DNA of 25,147 bases, from NCBI RefSeq assembly GCF_000090795.2, contig NW_003546637.1, forward strand, positions 38,637 to 63,783. The letters are read 5' to 3'. Position numbers and translations under genes: made by a program. Positions 9,306 to 19,609 of this stretch are shown one piece after another. Positions within the stretch are counted from its first letter, which is position 1. Every line of letters begins with the position of its first letter. Under the pieces are notes generated by a model, which saw nothing but the letters and a program-made list of their open reading frames with translations, did not search any database and was not told the DNA's origin. This DNA is from Amphimedon queenslandica (lineage: Eukaryota > Porifera > Demospongiae > Haplosclerida > Niphatidae).

Positions 9306-10655
9306 CTACCCATTGGTTATATGCTCAGTCACAATACTATTATGACAAACCTAATGATTTTTAATGGGCAAATAAGGTTCCACCAATCCAATGGCACTTG
9401 CAAATTATGCCTCTCAGCAGCTCTTTTTCCTTCTTCCTATCACATACAATGCTATTGCTAGCCATAATTGTACAACCACGACTACTTAATTGCTCGTACC
9501 ATCCACTGTTACATGTGGTATGGTATCCGTATAACTTATGAATACGAATGTGAACAATAAACAATATAGAATAACATTATAAAACAAGAATACGAACGAG
9601 AATGAGAAATGTTGCTATTGGCTTCTGTAGATATCAAACAATAATACACAATGTCTGGCAATGAATCAGAGCTTCTTATATATAACAAATCAGGAAAATA
9701 GACAAAAAGATAGTTTAGTATTATAGAAAATATTTATTGCTCCATGCTATTATCAGTGCCAAAGAACCACACCCCCTTCCTTTTTTCTATTGCTTTCACT
9801 TGGAATAAATAAAAGTTTAGTGGTTATACTCATATAATTTCCTACACTGATGAATCACAGTTATAACTCTTGTTTTATCAACAATGGCAAGTTCTTTGTT
9901 GCTGTTATGTTGGTACCTACCCATGTAATGATGAACTGCTACAATGCAGTGATTGAGAAAGGGTGAAAATGGCTTGAAAATATGGAAACACAACAAATGG
10001 ACTTGTAAATGTCTTGTGTAGGTCTTACTCCAGGTGCCCTATAGGTTTTACGATTTTTCTCTTAAGAGAAGCAGAGAAATAGGTGAAAATGCTCTCTGTC
10101 AGCGTAGATACTAGAGTAATTGAAAGGCAATGGAAATGGGGTGTAGCAAAAGTAAATGCTGGTTGGGTTACCATGTGACAACAATCAGCGATTGATTAAT
10201 TTCCCATCTCCTCCATTGGTGAAGTTGCGCTGACAGCATTTCGTAGGAAATTTGTGTTGCTCCAGGATAGTGCTTGCTTTTGATACATAGCCTATTCTTT
10301 TAGAGCTACCTGCAACAAAGTTTTTTCCCCAAGGAGCCATTTTGCATCCAGTTTGAGGTACACAAAGTCACCTATTTTTTAAACACTATACTTCGTAAGA
10401 CACTAAGCTTCATGGTATCAGCTTGCAAGTTAGCTCATTCCGTAGGAGGAGATTTCAAAATGGTAATTCTTCATAGCTCAAGGACAAAGTCACTCTTAGG
10501 GGAAAAGATAATATTTCTAGTTAAACTGTGACGCGGCTAGTAATACATGCATTGAACTGAAAAAAAATATTAAGCATTAACATTGGTTAGGAATACGTGA
10601 ATTTTGTTTGCATGACTTGTATTCTCTGGGAGTTATTCAATAAAAAAGCAACAAA
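9306..10655. other. Stretch without recognisable gene; possible upstream region of the integrase gene
   Basis: Upstream exons or the promoter of the minus-strand integrase gene should lie here, but none could be placed. A 67-codon minus frame at 9361-9564 is unsupported. The left arm of a long inverted repeat lies at 10094-10138. The rest is AT-rich with no motif. Confidence 0.4.
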
Positions 10656-10801
10656 ATGTCTGTTTGTTGCTTGAAAATCTGTCAAAAAATCCAAACCTGC
10701 CTCTGCTTACTTAGTAACAAGACAAATGAATGGAGGTTTGGCAATACCTATGCTTCCATTTCCAATCCCTTTCATTTACTCTATTATCTATGCTGTCAGA
10801 G
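10094..10801. repeat. Long-spaced inverted repeat
   Basis: 10094-10138 and 10757-10801 are reverse complements at 39 of 45 positions (the right arm begins CATTTCCAATCCCTTTCATT). Weaker similarity extends about 20-30 bp at both ends. The 618-bp spacer has no coding signal; the 81-codon frame at 10656-10901 runs across the right arm and looks spurious. This could be the arms of a decayed foldback or DNA element, or two copies of a dispersed repeat in opposite orientation. Confidence 0.6.
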
Positions 10802-11036
10802 TTGCTTTGAGACCTCGCCCACCCAATTTGTCCATTGGTTTCTATGGCGGGTGACGGCCAAACTGTTTCCTTTATTTATTGGTGCTTCATTAAGTTTGTA
10901 GCTGCTTGTGATAGCTCTTTGGACTCCCCAGACATCAAAGAGTAAGAAAACGTTAGCTATTTGTCGAGCACTTCGTGGTTCTGTCAGATAACAAGCCCTG
11001 TTTGTAGTCTAACTACATGACAATGGTTTGTGAATC

Positions 11037-12005
11037 NNNNNNNNNNNNNNNNNNNNNNNNNNNNNNNNNNNNNNNNNNNNNNNNNNNNNNNNNNNNNNNN
11101 NNNNNNNNNNNNNNNNNNNNNNNNNNNNNNNNNNNNNNNNNNNNNNNNNNNNNNNNNNNNNNNNNNNNNNNNNNNNNNNNNNNNNNNNNNNNNNNNNNNN
11201 NNNNNNNNNNNNNNNNNNNNNNNNNNNNNNNNNNNNNNNNNNNNNNNNNNNNNNNNNNNNNNNNNNNNNNNNNNNNNNNNNNNNNNNNNNNNNNNNNNNN
11301 NNNNNNNNNNNNNNNNNNNNNNNNNNNNNNNNNNNNNNNNNNNNNNNNNNNNNNNNNNNNNNNNNNNNNNNNNNNNNNNNNNNNNNNNNNNNNNNNNNNN
11401 NNNNNNNNNNNNNNNNNNNNNNNNNNNNNNNNNNNNNNNNNNNNNNNNNNNNNNNNNNNNNNNNNNNNNNNNNNNNNNNNNNNNNNNNNNNNNNNNNNNN
11501 NNNNNNNNNNNNNNNNNNNNNNNNNNNNNNNNNNNNNNNNNNNNNNNNNNNNNNNNNNNNNNNNNNNNNNNNNNNNNNNNNNNNNNNNNNNNNNNNNNNN
11601 NNNNNNNNNNNNNNNNNNNNNNNNNNNNNNNNNNNNNNNNNNNNNNNNNNNNNNNNNNNNNNNNNNNNNNNNNNNNNNNNNNNNNNNNNNNNNNNNNNNN
11701 NNNNNNNNNNNNNNNNNNNNNNNNNNNNNNNNNNNNNNNNNNNNNNNNNNNNNNNNNNNNNNNNNNNNNNNNNNNNNNNNNNNNNNNNNNNNNNNNNNNN
11801 NNNNNNNNNNNNNNNNNNNNNNNNNNNNNNNNNNNNNNNNNNNNNNNNNNNNNNNNNNNNNNNNNNNNNNNNNNNNNNNNNNNNNNNNNNNNNNNNNNNN
11901 NNNNNNNNNNNNNNNNNNNNNNNNNNNNNNNNNNNNNNNNNNNNNNNNNNNNNNNNNNNNNNNNNNNNNNNNNNNNNNNNNNNNNNNNNNNNNNNNNNNN
12001 NNNNN
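11037..12005. other. Assembly gap (run of N)
   Basis: 969 unknown bases. The gap removes the C-terminal part of the hAT transposase, where the dimerisation domain would be, and probably the other end of that transposon. Any reading frame crossing it is an artefact. Confidence 1.
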
Positions 12006-13350
12006 GTGAATTAACTATAAGAATTGTGACTGAAGCTGAATAATAATCTCCCCAAGCTTCTCTTGTGGCTTCTTCAAATGGTTTAATAAGATGGACTACC
12101 TTATCAACAAGGTTCCACTGCTCTGCACCCAATTCATGTCAAGAAGCAGATTCTGCACTAGCTGGCAAAAGAGCTGATTTAAGCATATAGTATCAGCTAT
12201 TCCAGGAAGTAGCTTGATCTTGGATGAGTGAATGTTGTGGAACATTCAAGTGACACTGTATTCTATTTAAGGTTTGTAATGCTACACTTGAGTGCTTAAA
12301 GCAGATACAAGATCCTGAACACACCATTGGACTAAGACTGTATCATTAATTACCATTTGAATTGTGTGCGCTAAGCATTAAACTGGGAATGCAAGCATCC
12401 CTAAATGCAGCTACATAGTTAGAAGCATTGTCTTGTAACAAGTAAAGTAAGCTTTTCTGCAATCTTACAATAGTGAATACAGGAGTTGATGAAGCTCTCT
12501 CGTTGGCACCTGTATGAGATTTGTTAAACTTTCCTGCTTGAAGTATCACTTGCTTTCTATCAGACGTAGGAGTGAGAAAATGAGCAGTAAGGCTAAAAAG
12601 AAATTGGGACAACCAAATATCTGTTGTACAGTGGACAAATTCCTGTTCATCTAGTAGCTCCTGTACTACTGTCTGCAATCTCTCAAAAAGCTGAGAGACC
12701 TGTATCTTCTATCAAAATAATGTTTTACTAAAAATACCTTGGCTCAATGTAGTTCATTAGGCTGGTAAAACGAACATCACTGACCACACTGAATCATTGA
12801 TTATCAACAGCAATCATTTCATTAACTAATTTTGTGATGTGTCTAGCTCTGGGGTGATCAAAAGCCATTTTCTGTCGCCTTTCAAGAGCAATGTCTAGTG
12901 ATAGTTAATATGATGGTCCTTGGCTATCTGAGATTCTTTTTGATTCCTTGCACCTACTTCTTGTTGCTTTTCTATCTTTTCCATTTCTTGAAACTCGGCC
13001 GTATGGTGCAATTTTATATGCTTCTTCACGTTGCTAGTAGTAAAGTTCTTTGAACTTTTTCCCCCTCTGGAAAACTTCTCTACACAGGTATTACAAACTG
13101 CTTTTGTCTCATCAGCTGCACAGATTTCAAAAAATAGCGACACAACACTTTCTCTTATCAGCTGCCATTTTAACTGTACCACATACTCATTAAAATTAAA
13201 TTAATTAGACATAATTAATAAAGAATAATTAATTAATAGCTATGAATTTGTTAATGTATTGGTGACGCTAATTATCTTTACAAGGTAAGTATCGATACCA
13301 CAAATATCGGCTCAAGTACAAGTACCGATTCCACTATTAGTGCATCACTG
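12006..13350 (-). mobile_element. hAT DNA transposon, distal end lost in the gap
   Basis: The end at 13350 reads inward on the minus strand as CAGTGATGCACTAATAGTGG, a typical hAT terminus, with subterminal CGATA-type repeats (13285-13330). The transposase remnant follows on the same strand. The partner terminus and the second copy of the expected 8-bp target duplication (candidate right copy ATATCTGT, 13351-13358) are not present left of the gap, so that end is probably within the unknown bases. Confidence 0.75.
12010..13182 (-). pseudogene. hAT transposase with N-terminal BED zinc finger, frameshifted and truncated
   Basis: Starting at the ATG at 13182, residues 1-95 hold a BED-type finger: C30 and C33 in CNTC, then H55 and H59/H60 in VKKHIKLHH. 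The next pieces in other frames read AFDHPRARHITKLVNEM and FSVVSDVRFTSLMNYIEPRY (about 12870-12720). Frame 12678-12346 contains HCTTDIWLSQ, including the first catalytic Asp of hAT enzymes, and then LTAHFLTP and LLQDNASNYVAAFRDA. After a frameshift near 12350 come VINDTVL and PQHSLIQDQAT (about 12240), then 12132-12010 EQWNLVDKVVHLIKPFEEAT, cut by the gap. At least four frameshifts or stops make it inactive. The C-terminal dimerisation region is unseen. Family identity is firm from motif order. Confidence 0.88.
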
Positions 13351-13382
13351 ATATCTGTAATTCACTGTCCTGACATAACTGA

Positions 13383-13621
13383 GAGTCTTGTATCTACTTC
13401 CTCTTCAGTTGCATTGTAACTGTGAATGTAAAATATGGCTGTTACCATCCCTGAAACTTTTTTCTGTTTTAAAATCCTTTGCAGGCTGATGGACAGCAAG
13501 ATCCAGGATTTGCAGCTTATCAGTTGTGTTTGATAGAATTAATAGAATAGTACCTTCCTCTAGCCGTTTGATCACTGCTTCAGTGCACTGTCTTGCAAAT
13601 ACATAAAAAATAACACACACA
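13383..13621 (-). pseudogene. pogo/Tigger-like DDE transposase fragment
   Basis: The minus frame reads VIFYVFARQCTEAVIKRLEE, then SNTTDKLQILDLAVHQPAKD, then after a frameshift near 13405 EEVDTRLSVM. This is the second half of a pogo-type DDE domain. The position normally holding the second catalytic Asp (FDxF) is Tyr here, whereas the LQxLD Asp is kept. The N-terminal DNA-binding part and the first catalytic Asp are absent. The fragment ends about 30 bp from the hAT terminus at 13350, so the hAT element probably inserted into or beside it. Confidence 0.72.
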
Positions 13622-14039
13622 GAGCATTATTATCAAAGAAAGGTTCTAAAGGTCTTGCTCAATGAGAAAACATTACAGTTAACACCAAACAGGACTCATG
13701 AGTCTTTTGAGAAAATTGTTAGCAATCCAATGTCACACATAGACTTTAAAAACTTATTGGATTTGATGTACCAGCATTTGAATTCATTAATTCATGGTTT
13801 TAGGAGATTACTCAACCTTTATTCACTTGAAATCATATTCCTTATATTATTTTTAAAACAAATAACTGTTATTGTAAAGACAAAATAGGAAATTAGAATT
13901 ACAGAAAGACAAAATAGGAAATTAGAATTACAGAATAGTAATAGTATTAGCTAAGAATAAATAGAACTATAGAACAGGTTTGGTCGAAGTTAAAGTTTTA
14001 TCAGGAGAGTGATAATAATAATAACGATAATAGTAATAA
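13622..14039. other. AT-rich spacer
   Basis: No gene is supported; the 77-codon plus frame at 13655-13888 ends in hydrophobic low-complexity sequence. It contains a 29-bp tandem duplication and an (ATA)n-like run near 14000-14060. Confidence 0.4.
13876..13933. repeat. 29-bp direct tandem duplication
   Basis: 13876-13904 and 13905-13933 are identical (both begin AAAGACAAAATAGGAAATTA). Confidence 0.9.
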
Positions 14040-15390
14040 TAAAATAATTAATTAATAAACAATTGAGCAGAAAATATAGTCAAACATACATCACAACAGT
14101 GACACGCTCTGTTGTAACTTGGTGAATATGAATCAATTTTGGAAAATAAGAAACTTCTCCTACATTGATCGTTACGCCTGCAGTATTCTAGTTGGTGTTT
14201 TGCATTAAGTTTCTCCCATACAAAATAGTGGCAAAAGAAGAAAGATTGTCATGACCAGCACACCCTATCTGTTGTACGTAATCTTCTACATCACACGATG
14301 GTCCTAAATGCATAATTTCTCATACATAAGGACAATCTATCCTCATACCAAAAGCAATGGTAGCTATGACAATACCAAGAAGAGCTGTTTGAGACTGAAA
14401 CAATTTCAAAATCACTGCCTTTACGTCTGGATGTGTCCCAGATGTAAACATGTCAACAAGATGAGACTCAACACTAACAATTGAAACACCGTGGTTCCGT
14501 AAAACCTTCACATAACATATATAAGAAATATGACTACACAGAAATATTTTTTTACAAAATATAACTCTTCCCATCTTCATCCTGTCTTCTTTCAATTGCA
14601 TGGCTAACAATCCAAAAGATGCTGTGATTGAGTCAAACTGATTACATGACAGGATTATGATTGGTTTGTCAGGCAGTAATTGAACCTATGGATTTTCCAT
14701 GCCCAGTCGAAGACATTTCTAGTCTAGATCTTGTGGCGGTCGCTGTTAGTGCCATCATGTAGGTACCTGTGGGGATCAGTGCCCTAAATGGCACATTACT
14801 TTAAGCATTTGACAAGGATCATCACCCTTGTAAATGAAAAGATAACCCCCATGATTTAGTATCAAACAGTTAGCTGCACTCACCAGGTTTTTACAGTGTA
14901 CTTCTTAAATTACTAATCCAACTAGCCTCGACTGATACAGATTGCTGTCCAGAACAGAACGCCATTTCTTCGTACCCAACATCATCTCTGGACTTATGTA
15001 GACTATCTAAAATCTTCTCTTCATTGCCTCCTCCTCACTCAATTTGTCATCATGCATCATTGTTGCTACTGCTAAAATCTTCTCTTCATTGCCTCCTCCT
15101 CACTCAATTTGTCATCATGCATCATTGCTGCTACTGCTACACCTCGTTGCCAACAACTTCTCACTTGACCTTTCATCAAACTGTTAAATGGAGAGACTAC
15201 TATTATAATGCTGTGACCAGAACTTTCCTTCCTTAGTAAATTAAAAAAATTTGGCAAGAATGACAAAAGAAGCACTCTTCCCAAACTCTGTAGAAAGGCA
15301 GGCAAAAATATCCTTCCCTTTACAAAAGGAAAGAGCCTGCTTCTGCTGATGATTTAATAATGGATATCCACAAGTTAAGGCAGAATTACG
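14040..15390 (-). pseudogene. RecQ-like DNA helicase pseudogene
   Basis: Helicase motifs appear in order on the minus strand across several frames. Q-motif region: QQKQALSFLCKGKDIF (about 15350-15300). Motif I: STEFGKS (15274-15294), with the usual Gly after Thr read as Glu. Motif Ia: IIIVVSPFNSLMKGQVRS (about 15215). VYISPEMMLGTKKWRS near 14990. Motif II: LVGLVI-stop-EVHC at 14893-14907, where DEAH has become stop-EVH. Motif III: MALTATATRSRLEM (14727-14756). Motifs IV/V: VDMFTSGTHPDVKAVIL, then VIATIAFGM. Motif VI: YVQQIGCAGHDN near 14247-14276, in which both arginines of QxxGRxGR are lost. A Cys pattern CHCCDVC near 14090 fits the RecQ zinc-binding tail. Known RecQ enzymes are 3'-5' DNA helicases; this copy has stops, frameshifts and a 65-bp duplication. 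Whether it came from a host gene family or a mobile element is not resolved. Confidence 0.82.
15009..15138. repeat. 65-bp perfect tandem duplication (two copies, one mismatch)
   Basis: 15009-15073 and 15074-15138 differ at one base (GTTGCT versus GCTGCT near the 3' end). The unit lies inside the RecQ pseudogene and repeats the segment coding MMHDDKLSEEEAMKRRF on the minus strand. As 65 is not a multiple of three, it shifts the frame. Confidence 0.95.
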
Positions 15391-15655
15391 TATACAACGT
15401 TCCATAGCTTATTTATCAAGGTGGTGCACCATTTTCCTTACATATTGTCATGTGATAGCGATGATGATGTGGTGACAAATATCACATGGCATGATCCGAT
15501 TGTCCTTGCCTATATTGGCCTTAAGAACAGGCAGAAGTCAAATGTTTGCCAGACTCCTCTCCTCCCCCAACTAGGAGTCGGCTGGCGAGACTAGCCTACG
15601 CACACCTTTACTTCAAGCAACAGATAGTTTTGAGCAGCAGTATGCATCTCGACAC
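15391..15655. other. Spacer between RecQ pseudogene and DIRS-like element
   Basis: No gene seen. 15551-15579 forms a stem (GACTCCT paired with AGGAGTC around a pyrimidine-rich loop), flanked by GCCA and TGGC that could extend it. Confidence 0.35.
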
Positions 15656-15990
15656 ATTAATGCGTTACTGACCATTTCAAAGACCCACCCACCATTCGCA
15701 TTAATTGTCATTTAGGGCAATGACTTACATGGACTTAATCAGCAGGGGCAATCCTCGCTCGGGCTGTCAGCCCACTCACACATTGCGTGGCAAGGGCGAA
15801 ATGCAACAGCCACCATCACAGTCGTGTGCATGCGTGAGAGATCAGCATTCTCTCAGGACTGCACGTGTGGAAGAGGCTCCATCTGCTCATCTCTCTTTGC
15901 TCTAATTCTCCTCTTTCAACCTGCATTTCGACCAGTTCTTCACATAACTGTCTTTTTAAGATAAATACTACTACCTGCTCTCTATTGGCG

Positions 15991-17700
15991 ATGTCAACAA
16001 GCACAGCCTCTAGTGGCACTAGTAGTAGCTCTAGCGCTTCCAGCTCCAGCTCTACCAGAACCATCATAACTTCTAGCTCATCCATCCCTTCTGTTTACCC
16101 AGCCATGCAGTCTCCAACTCTTAGGTACTTGGTGAGGACTATCCTCCATAATGAGCTCACTGGCAGAACTAATCCTCTACCCCATCATCATCGTCCGCCC
16201 TGGGACTGTCCCTTACTGTTCCAGTGTATACAACCCCAATATCCATTGTGAGCTCAGTACTTCCTGCCAGCATTCCGATGTTCATCATTACTCTTGGTGG
16301 ATCGGCTTTCTCCCGTCTTTCCCTACATCCAGCAGGTATTTCATAAGGTACATTCACAAGTACTGCCATCCTCTTGGGGTTGTTGATGTGTGATCCAAAT
16401 AGGCCATTCATTTCTGTTCCCCCTCTTACTATTTCATTGCCTCTTGTGGAGATGTTTTAATAGCCCAGACATATCCCTTTGAATATGTGCAGTCCCAGGT
16501 GTCTTCTTGATGGGGTTGTCCCCGCTAAGCTGTAACTGCTTGGGACACTCCCCCTTGCCTCACCCCTGCCACACTCCTTTATTGTTATTATTATAATTAT
16601 TATTATTGTTATTTCTATAATTACTATTATTATTAATGTTGTGTTATCCCCTTAACCCCTCTTTTCCCCTTTTCCCCTCTTCTTTTCCGGAGTGGGGCAA
16701 TGACACTGGAGGGTCGCTCCCCTTCATCTCCTGCTGTTGGTGCTCCCACCATTCATACCCATCTCTGAACACACAAGGGCCTTTCCATGTTGTTGGGGAC
16801 ACTCCCCCTATGGATGCACCCACCACTAAGAATGACACCTTTCATTTCCTTTCTCCTTCCATAGGTTCCAGCCTGCTATCTTTTCTGAGCTCCACCCCAA
16901 TCTTCTCAACAGGCAGCCTCCCCTATACTTCTGCACTAATGGCCCACCAGACACTCATCGCTACAGGGGCATCCCCTTCCTTGGCCACTCTACGGGCTAC
17001 ACCATTAGCTAACCTGGGTCTGTTCAATACCCCACTCCTGGTCCTATCCTCTGCTCTCCTGCCAATCCAAGGGTTGGTTGTGGAGTTTATCAGATCAGGC
17101 ACGTTTGTGGACTTAGGTGATCTGTTAACTTATAATATTGCCCTACGTCAGAGGGTGGCGAACGCAGGACTGCTGGGCTCACAATCCCTCCACCTCAGAA
17201 AAATAGGGGACATGGAGACCTGGCTCCACTGTTTCTTCATCTTTGTGGCGGCCAAGGTTGATTGCCAGAAGACGAAGGACATATGGCCTATGGCCAGATA
17301 GTTCTAATGTTGGCTCAAAAACATGAGGAGCTGGGTGGCGTTTGTACGACACCCATTTGTCAACTCCATTGGGCAGGCCACAACCTCCAGTGGACGGAGC
17401 TAAATCCATCCATGCTAGCTGCAATGATCCTCCAGGCGGCTGGTCAGTTCTGCTCGTCGTGCCAGACGCATCACCATCGCAAGGAGGACTGCCCTGGACC
17501 CTCCGGCCACTTCAGCAGACTGACGCTGTCGCCCATACAGACCGAGCGAAAAGGTCTGCGAAAGGTTTAGCAGGGCAGTAGGCTGTTTTTTATCTAGTTG
17601 GCAATTCACTAACAAATGTTGGTCATGTGGACTGACTGACTACGGGGCCTCTGCCTGCAAAGGCAAGCAGCACAGTGGCAGGACCAGCCTACACATTTTC
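15991..17700 (+). pseudogene. gag-like ORF1 of the DIRS-like element
   Basis: The likely start is ATG at 15991, followed by a Ser/Thr-rich leader (MSTSTASSGTSSSSSASSSS). Proline-rich text follows in shifting frames (near 16270-16420: SIPMFIITLGGSAFSRLSLH, GLLMCDPNRPFI). After a microsatellite, frame 16636-17301 carries SGTFVDLGDLLTYNIALRQR, then LRKIGDMETWLHCFFIFVAA, the conserved core of this sponge-type gag as I recall it. One frame over, at 17290, comes YGQIVLMLAQKHEELGG. The tail holds two zinc-binding patterns: FCSSCQTHHHRKEDC near 17450, and a CCHC-like CWSCGLTDYGASAC at about 17610-17655. At least four frameshifts or stops are needed to read it. The usual role is nucleic-acid-binding structural protein of the retroelement particle. 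Confidence 0.68.
16573..16640. repeat. (ATT/TTA)n microsatellite within the gag region
   Basis: About 65 bp of imperfect ATT units (TTATTATTATAATTATTATT). It interrupts the gag-like reading, so it probably expanded after the element died. Confidence 0.85.
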
Positions 17701-18060
17701 TGCAGTGACTGATCGTTATTTGGACACTCCCAGATATTTTTTATAATCCAATGGAATATAGCAATATTTAACTCCCTTCCAAATAGATGCTTTTTACTTT
17801 GTGCATACACCCACTTTTATTATTATTGTACATGCATTTGAGTTTTTGTTAAATTTTTGCTTGAATTCTTTTCAAACTATTATAACAATCCAGGTCACAC
17901 GCACATGTGGTGCCTCCCAGAAGTTGACTGTTTTTGGAATGTTTGTATCATTAAGTTGGACATGCAATCCAACTCTTCCCCTATGCATGTTCCCTGGCTC
18001 CCCTTCCCACTCTATTGTACAATTGCTCTACTTTATACGGGGCAGAATGAATGTTCTCTC
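17700..18060. other. AT-rich segment between gag-like and RT regions
   Basis: About 360 bp clearly richer in A and T than the GC-rich coding relics either side, with no gag or RT similarity recognised. It could be an old insertion without visible ends, an intron-like segment, or diverged linker. Frames at 17801-18172 and 17857-18069 run through it but lack a domain. Confidence 0.4.
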
Positions 18061-18189
18061 CTGTCTTAGGTGGCCAGTACCAGTACATGCAGGACCTACT
18101 AGCCTTATAGGCTCTTCCATGTACTGCTTTGGTCGAGGGCATAAAAGTAAGGGAGATCCTCCCACTCGCTAGGTAGGACCATTACCTGA

Positions 18190-19600
18190 GGTGACACCCA
18201 GAAAAGTATGCCGGGTACCTCTGGAGGTCTGGGGATTGACCAGGTGTTTAAGATCAATTTTGACCGGTCTTTCGAACTATGTTCACCAAGGAGGAATTAT
18301 GAATCCTTGGCTAACAACTCGGGCGACACTCAGTGGTACATTACAGAGATTGCTGCTGGATGCCTCAGGTGGGTGCCTCGTAGGGCACCAGTTTACTGAA
18401 GCTTCATTGGCTTGAAACCCAAAAGCCACCAACAAGGAAAGTTCAGACTGATCATGTATGGGTCTGCTCCTTCTAGTGCCATCAGCATCAGTTCTTCCCT
18501 TACGTCACTGACCAATCCCAGGGTGGACAATGCAGTGGAGCTGATAAAATCTGCAGGCTCTGGTCCCCTCATGGCTAAGGTGGAACTGAAAGCAGCCTAC
18601 AGACATGTTCCAGTCTACCCAGATGACATGTCACTACTGGCAATACAGTAGTGTGGTACTACTACCTACTTCAACACCGCCTTCCCGTTTCAGCTCACCT
18701 CCACCATCAAAAGTTTTAAAGCATTGGCAGACAGGCTTTTGTGGTGTTTTGTGAGGGGGTTTCCTACTTTATACACTACCTGGACAACTTCTGCCCCTCT
18801 CAGCATCCTAGCAAATGCCAGCATTTGTTATGCGTTGCTGTCAACCTTTGTGAGCACCTGGTATTCCCTGTCGCCTCAGAAAAAGTGATTGGACCAGCCA
18901 CAACTTTGGTTTTTCAGGGTATAGAGCTGTACTTGATACAGATAGAGATGCGCCTCCCCCAAGAAAGTTAGAATGCCTCCAGGGATCATTGCACTGGCGG
19001 TTGACCCACGAGTCCATTAGCAAGAAGCAATTACAGTCCATAGTGGGACAGTTCTCAGATGCAATAGTGGTGGGAGGACCTTTATACGGTCCTTCATTCA
19101 GACTTCTAAGATCCCAAAAACAGGACCACCCAGTTCGCCTTAACCAGGAGTGCAAGGCTGACCTCCAGTGGTGGAACTCCTTCATCTAGAGCTGTAATTG
19201 GGTCACCCACTACTGGAGACTGTAAATTAAGATGCGCCTGGGTCATGGGGGTGTGGAACACTATTTGAAGATGGTTCAGCATGGTTTTAATTCCAGTGAC
19301 TGGCCTCTTGGAGGGACACCATTATTGCGACAAAGGAGCTATTCCCCATAGTCTTAGCCGCAGCCTTATGGGGGTCCAGATGTAAGGGTCAAGTTTAGAA
19401 CAGACCACCAGGCTGTGGTATCTGCCCCACCCAACTACTTGGCCAAGGACCCACCCTAGTACATCTGCTGTGGTCCCTTTCTTCATTGAGCCCTATTTTG
19501 ATATTGAACACTCAGTGGTTCACATTCCAGGTGAGAATAGTGGGGCTGCAGATGCCCTCTTAAGGGATAAGTGGGTGACACTTCTCCACAGGCCTCCTCT
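18190..19600 (+). pseudogene. Reverse transcriptase and RNase H of the DIRS-like element
   Basis: The RT begins about 18410 with KPKSHQQGKFRLIMYGSAPS. Motif A reads MAKVELKAAYRHVPVYP (from 18571), with the catalytic Asp read as Glu. The fingers/palm segment TAFPFQLTST follows near 18680 in another frame. Motif C reads IHYLDNFC (about 18771-18791), with the second Asp of YLDD read as Asn. Further on come LCEHLVFPVASEKVIGPATT, QGIELYLIQIEMRLP, and the connection text SIVGQFSDA and CKADLQWWNSF (19185). The RNase H region is broken, but VKFRTDHQAVVSA (about 19390) and VHIPGENSGAADALLRDKW (about 19515-19572) are clear. Segments 18190-18400 upstream are the N-terminal RT extension with poor frame continuity. 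Substitutions in both RT active-site motifs plus frameshifts mean no activity. Confidence 0.85.
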
Positions 19601-19609
19601 TATCCAACT

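Noticed and set aside
10984..12132. Long open frames across the N run on both strands
   Set aside because: They consist of unknown bases; only the 12010-12132 minus part has real (hAT) coding sequence.
15816..16085. 89-codon minus frame rich in Leu, Glu and Val
   Set aside because: Its composition is the complement of the Ser-rich gag leader on the plus strand.
18841..19185. 114-codon minus frame
   Set aside because: It is antisense to the RT connection region of the DIRS-like element.
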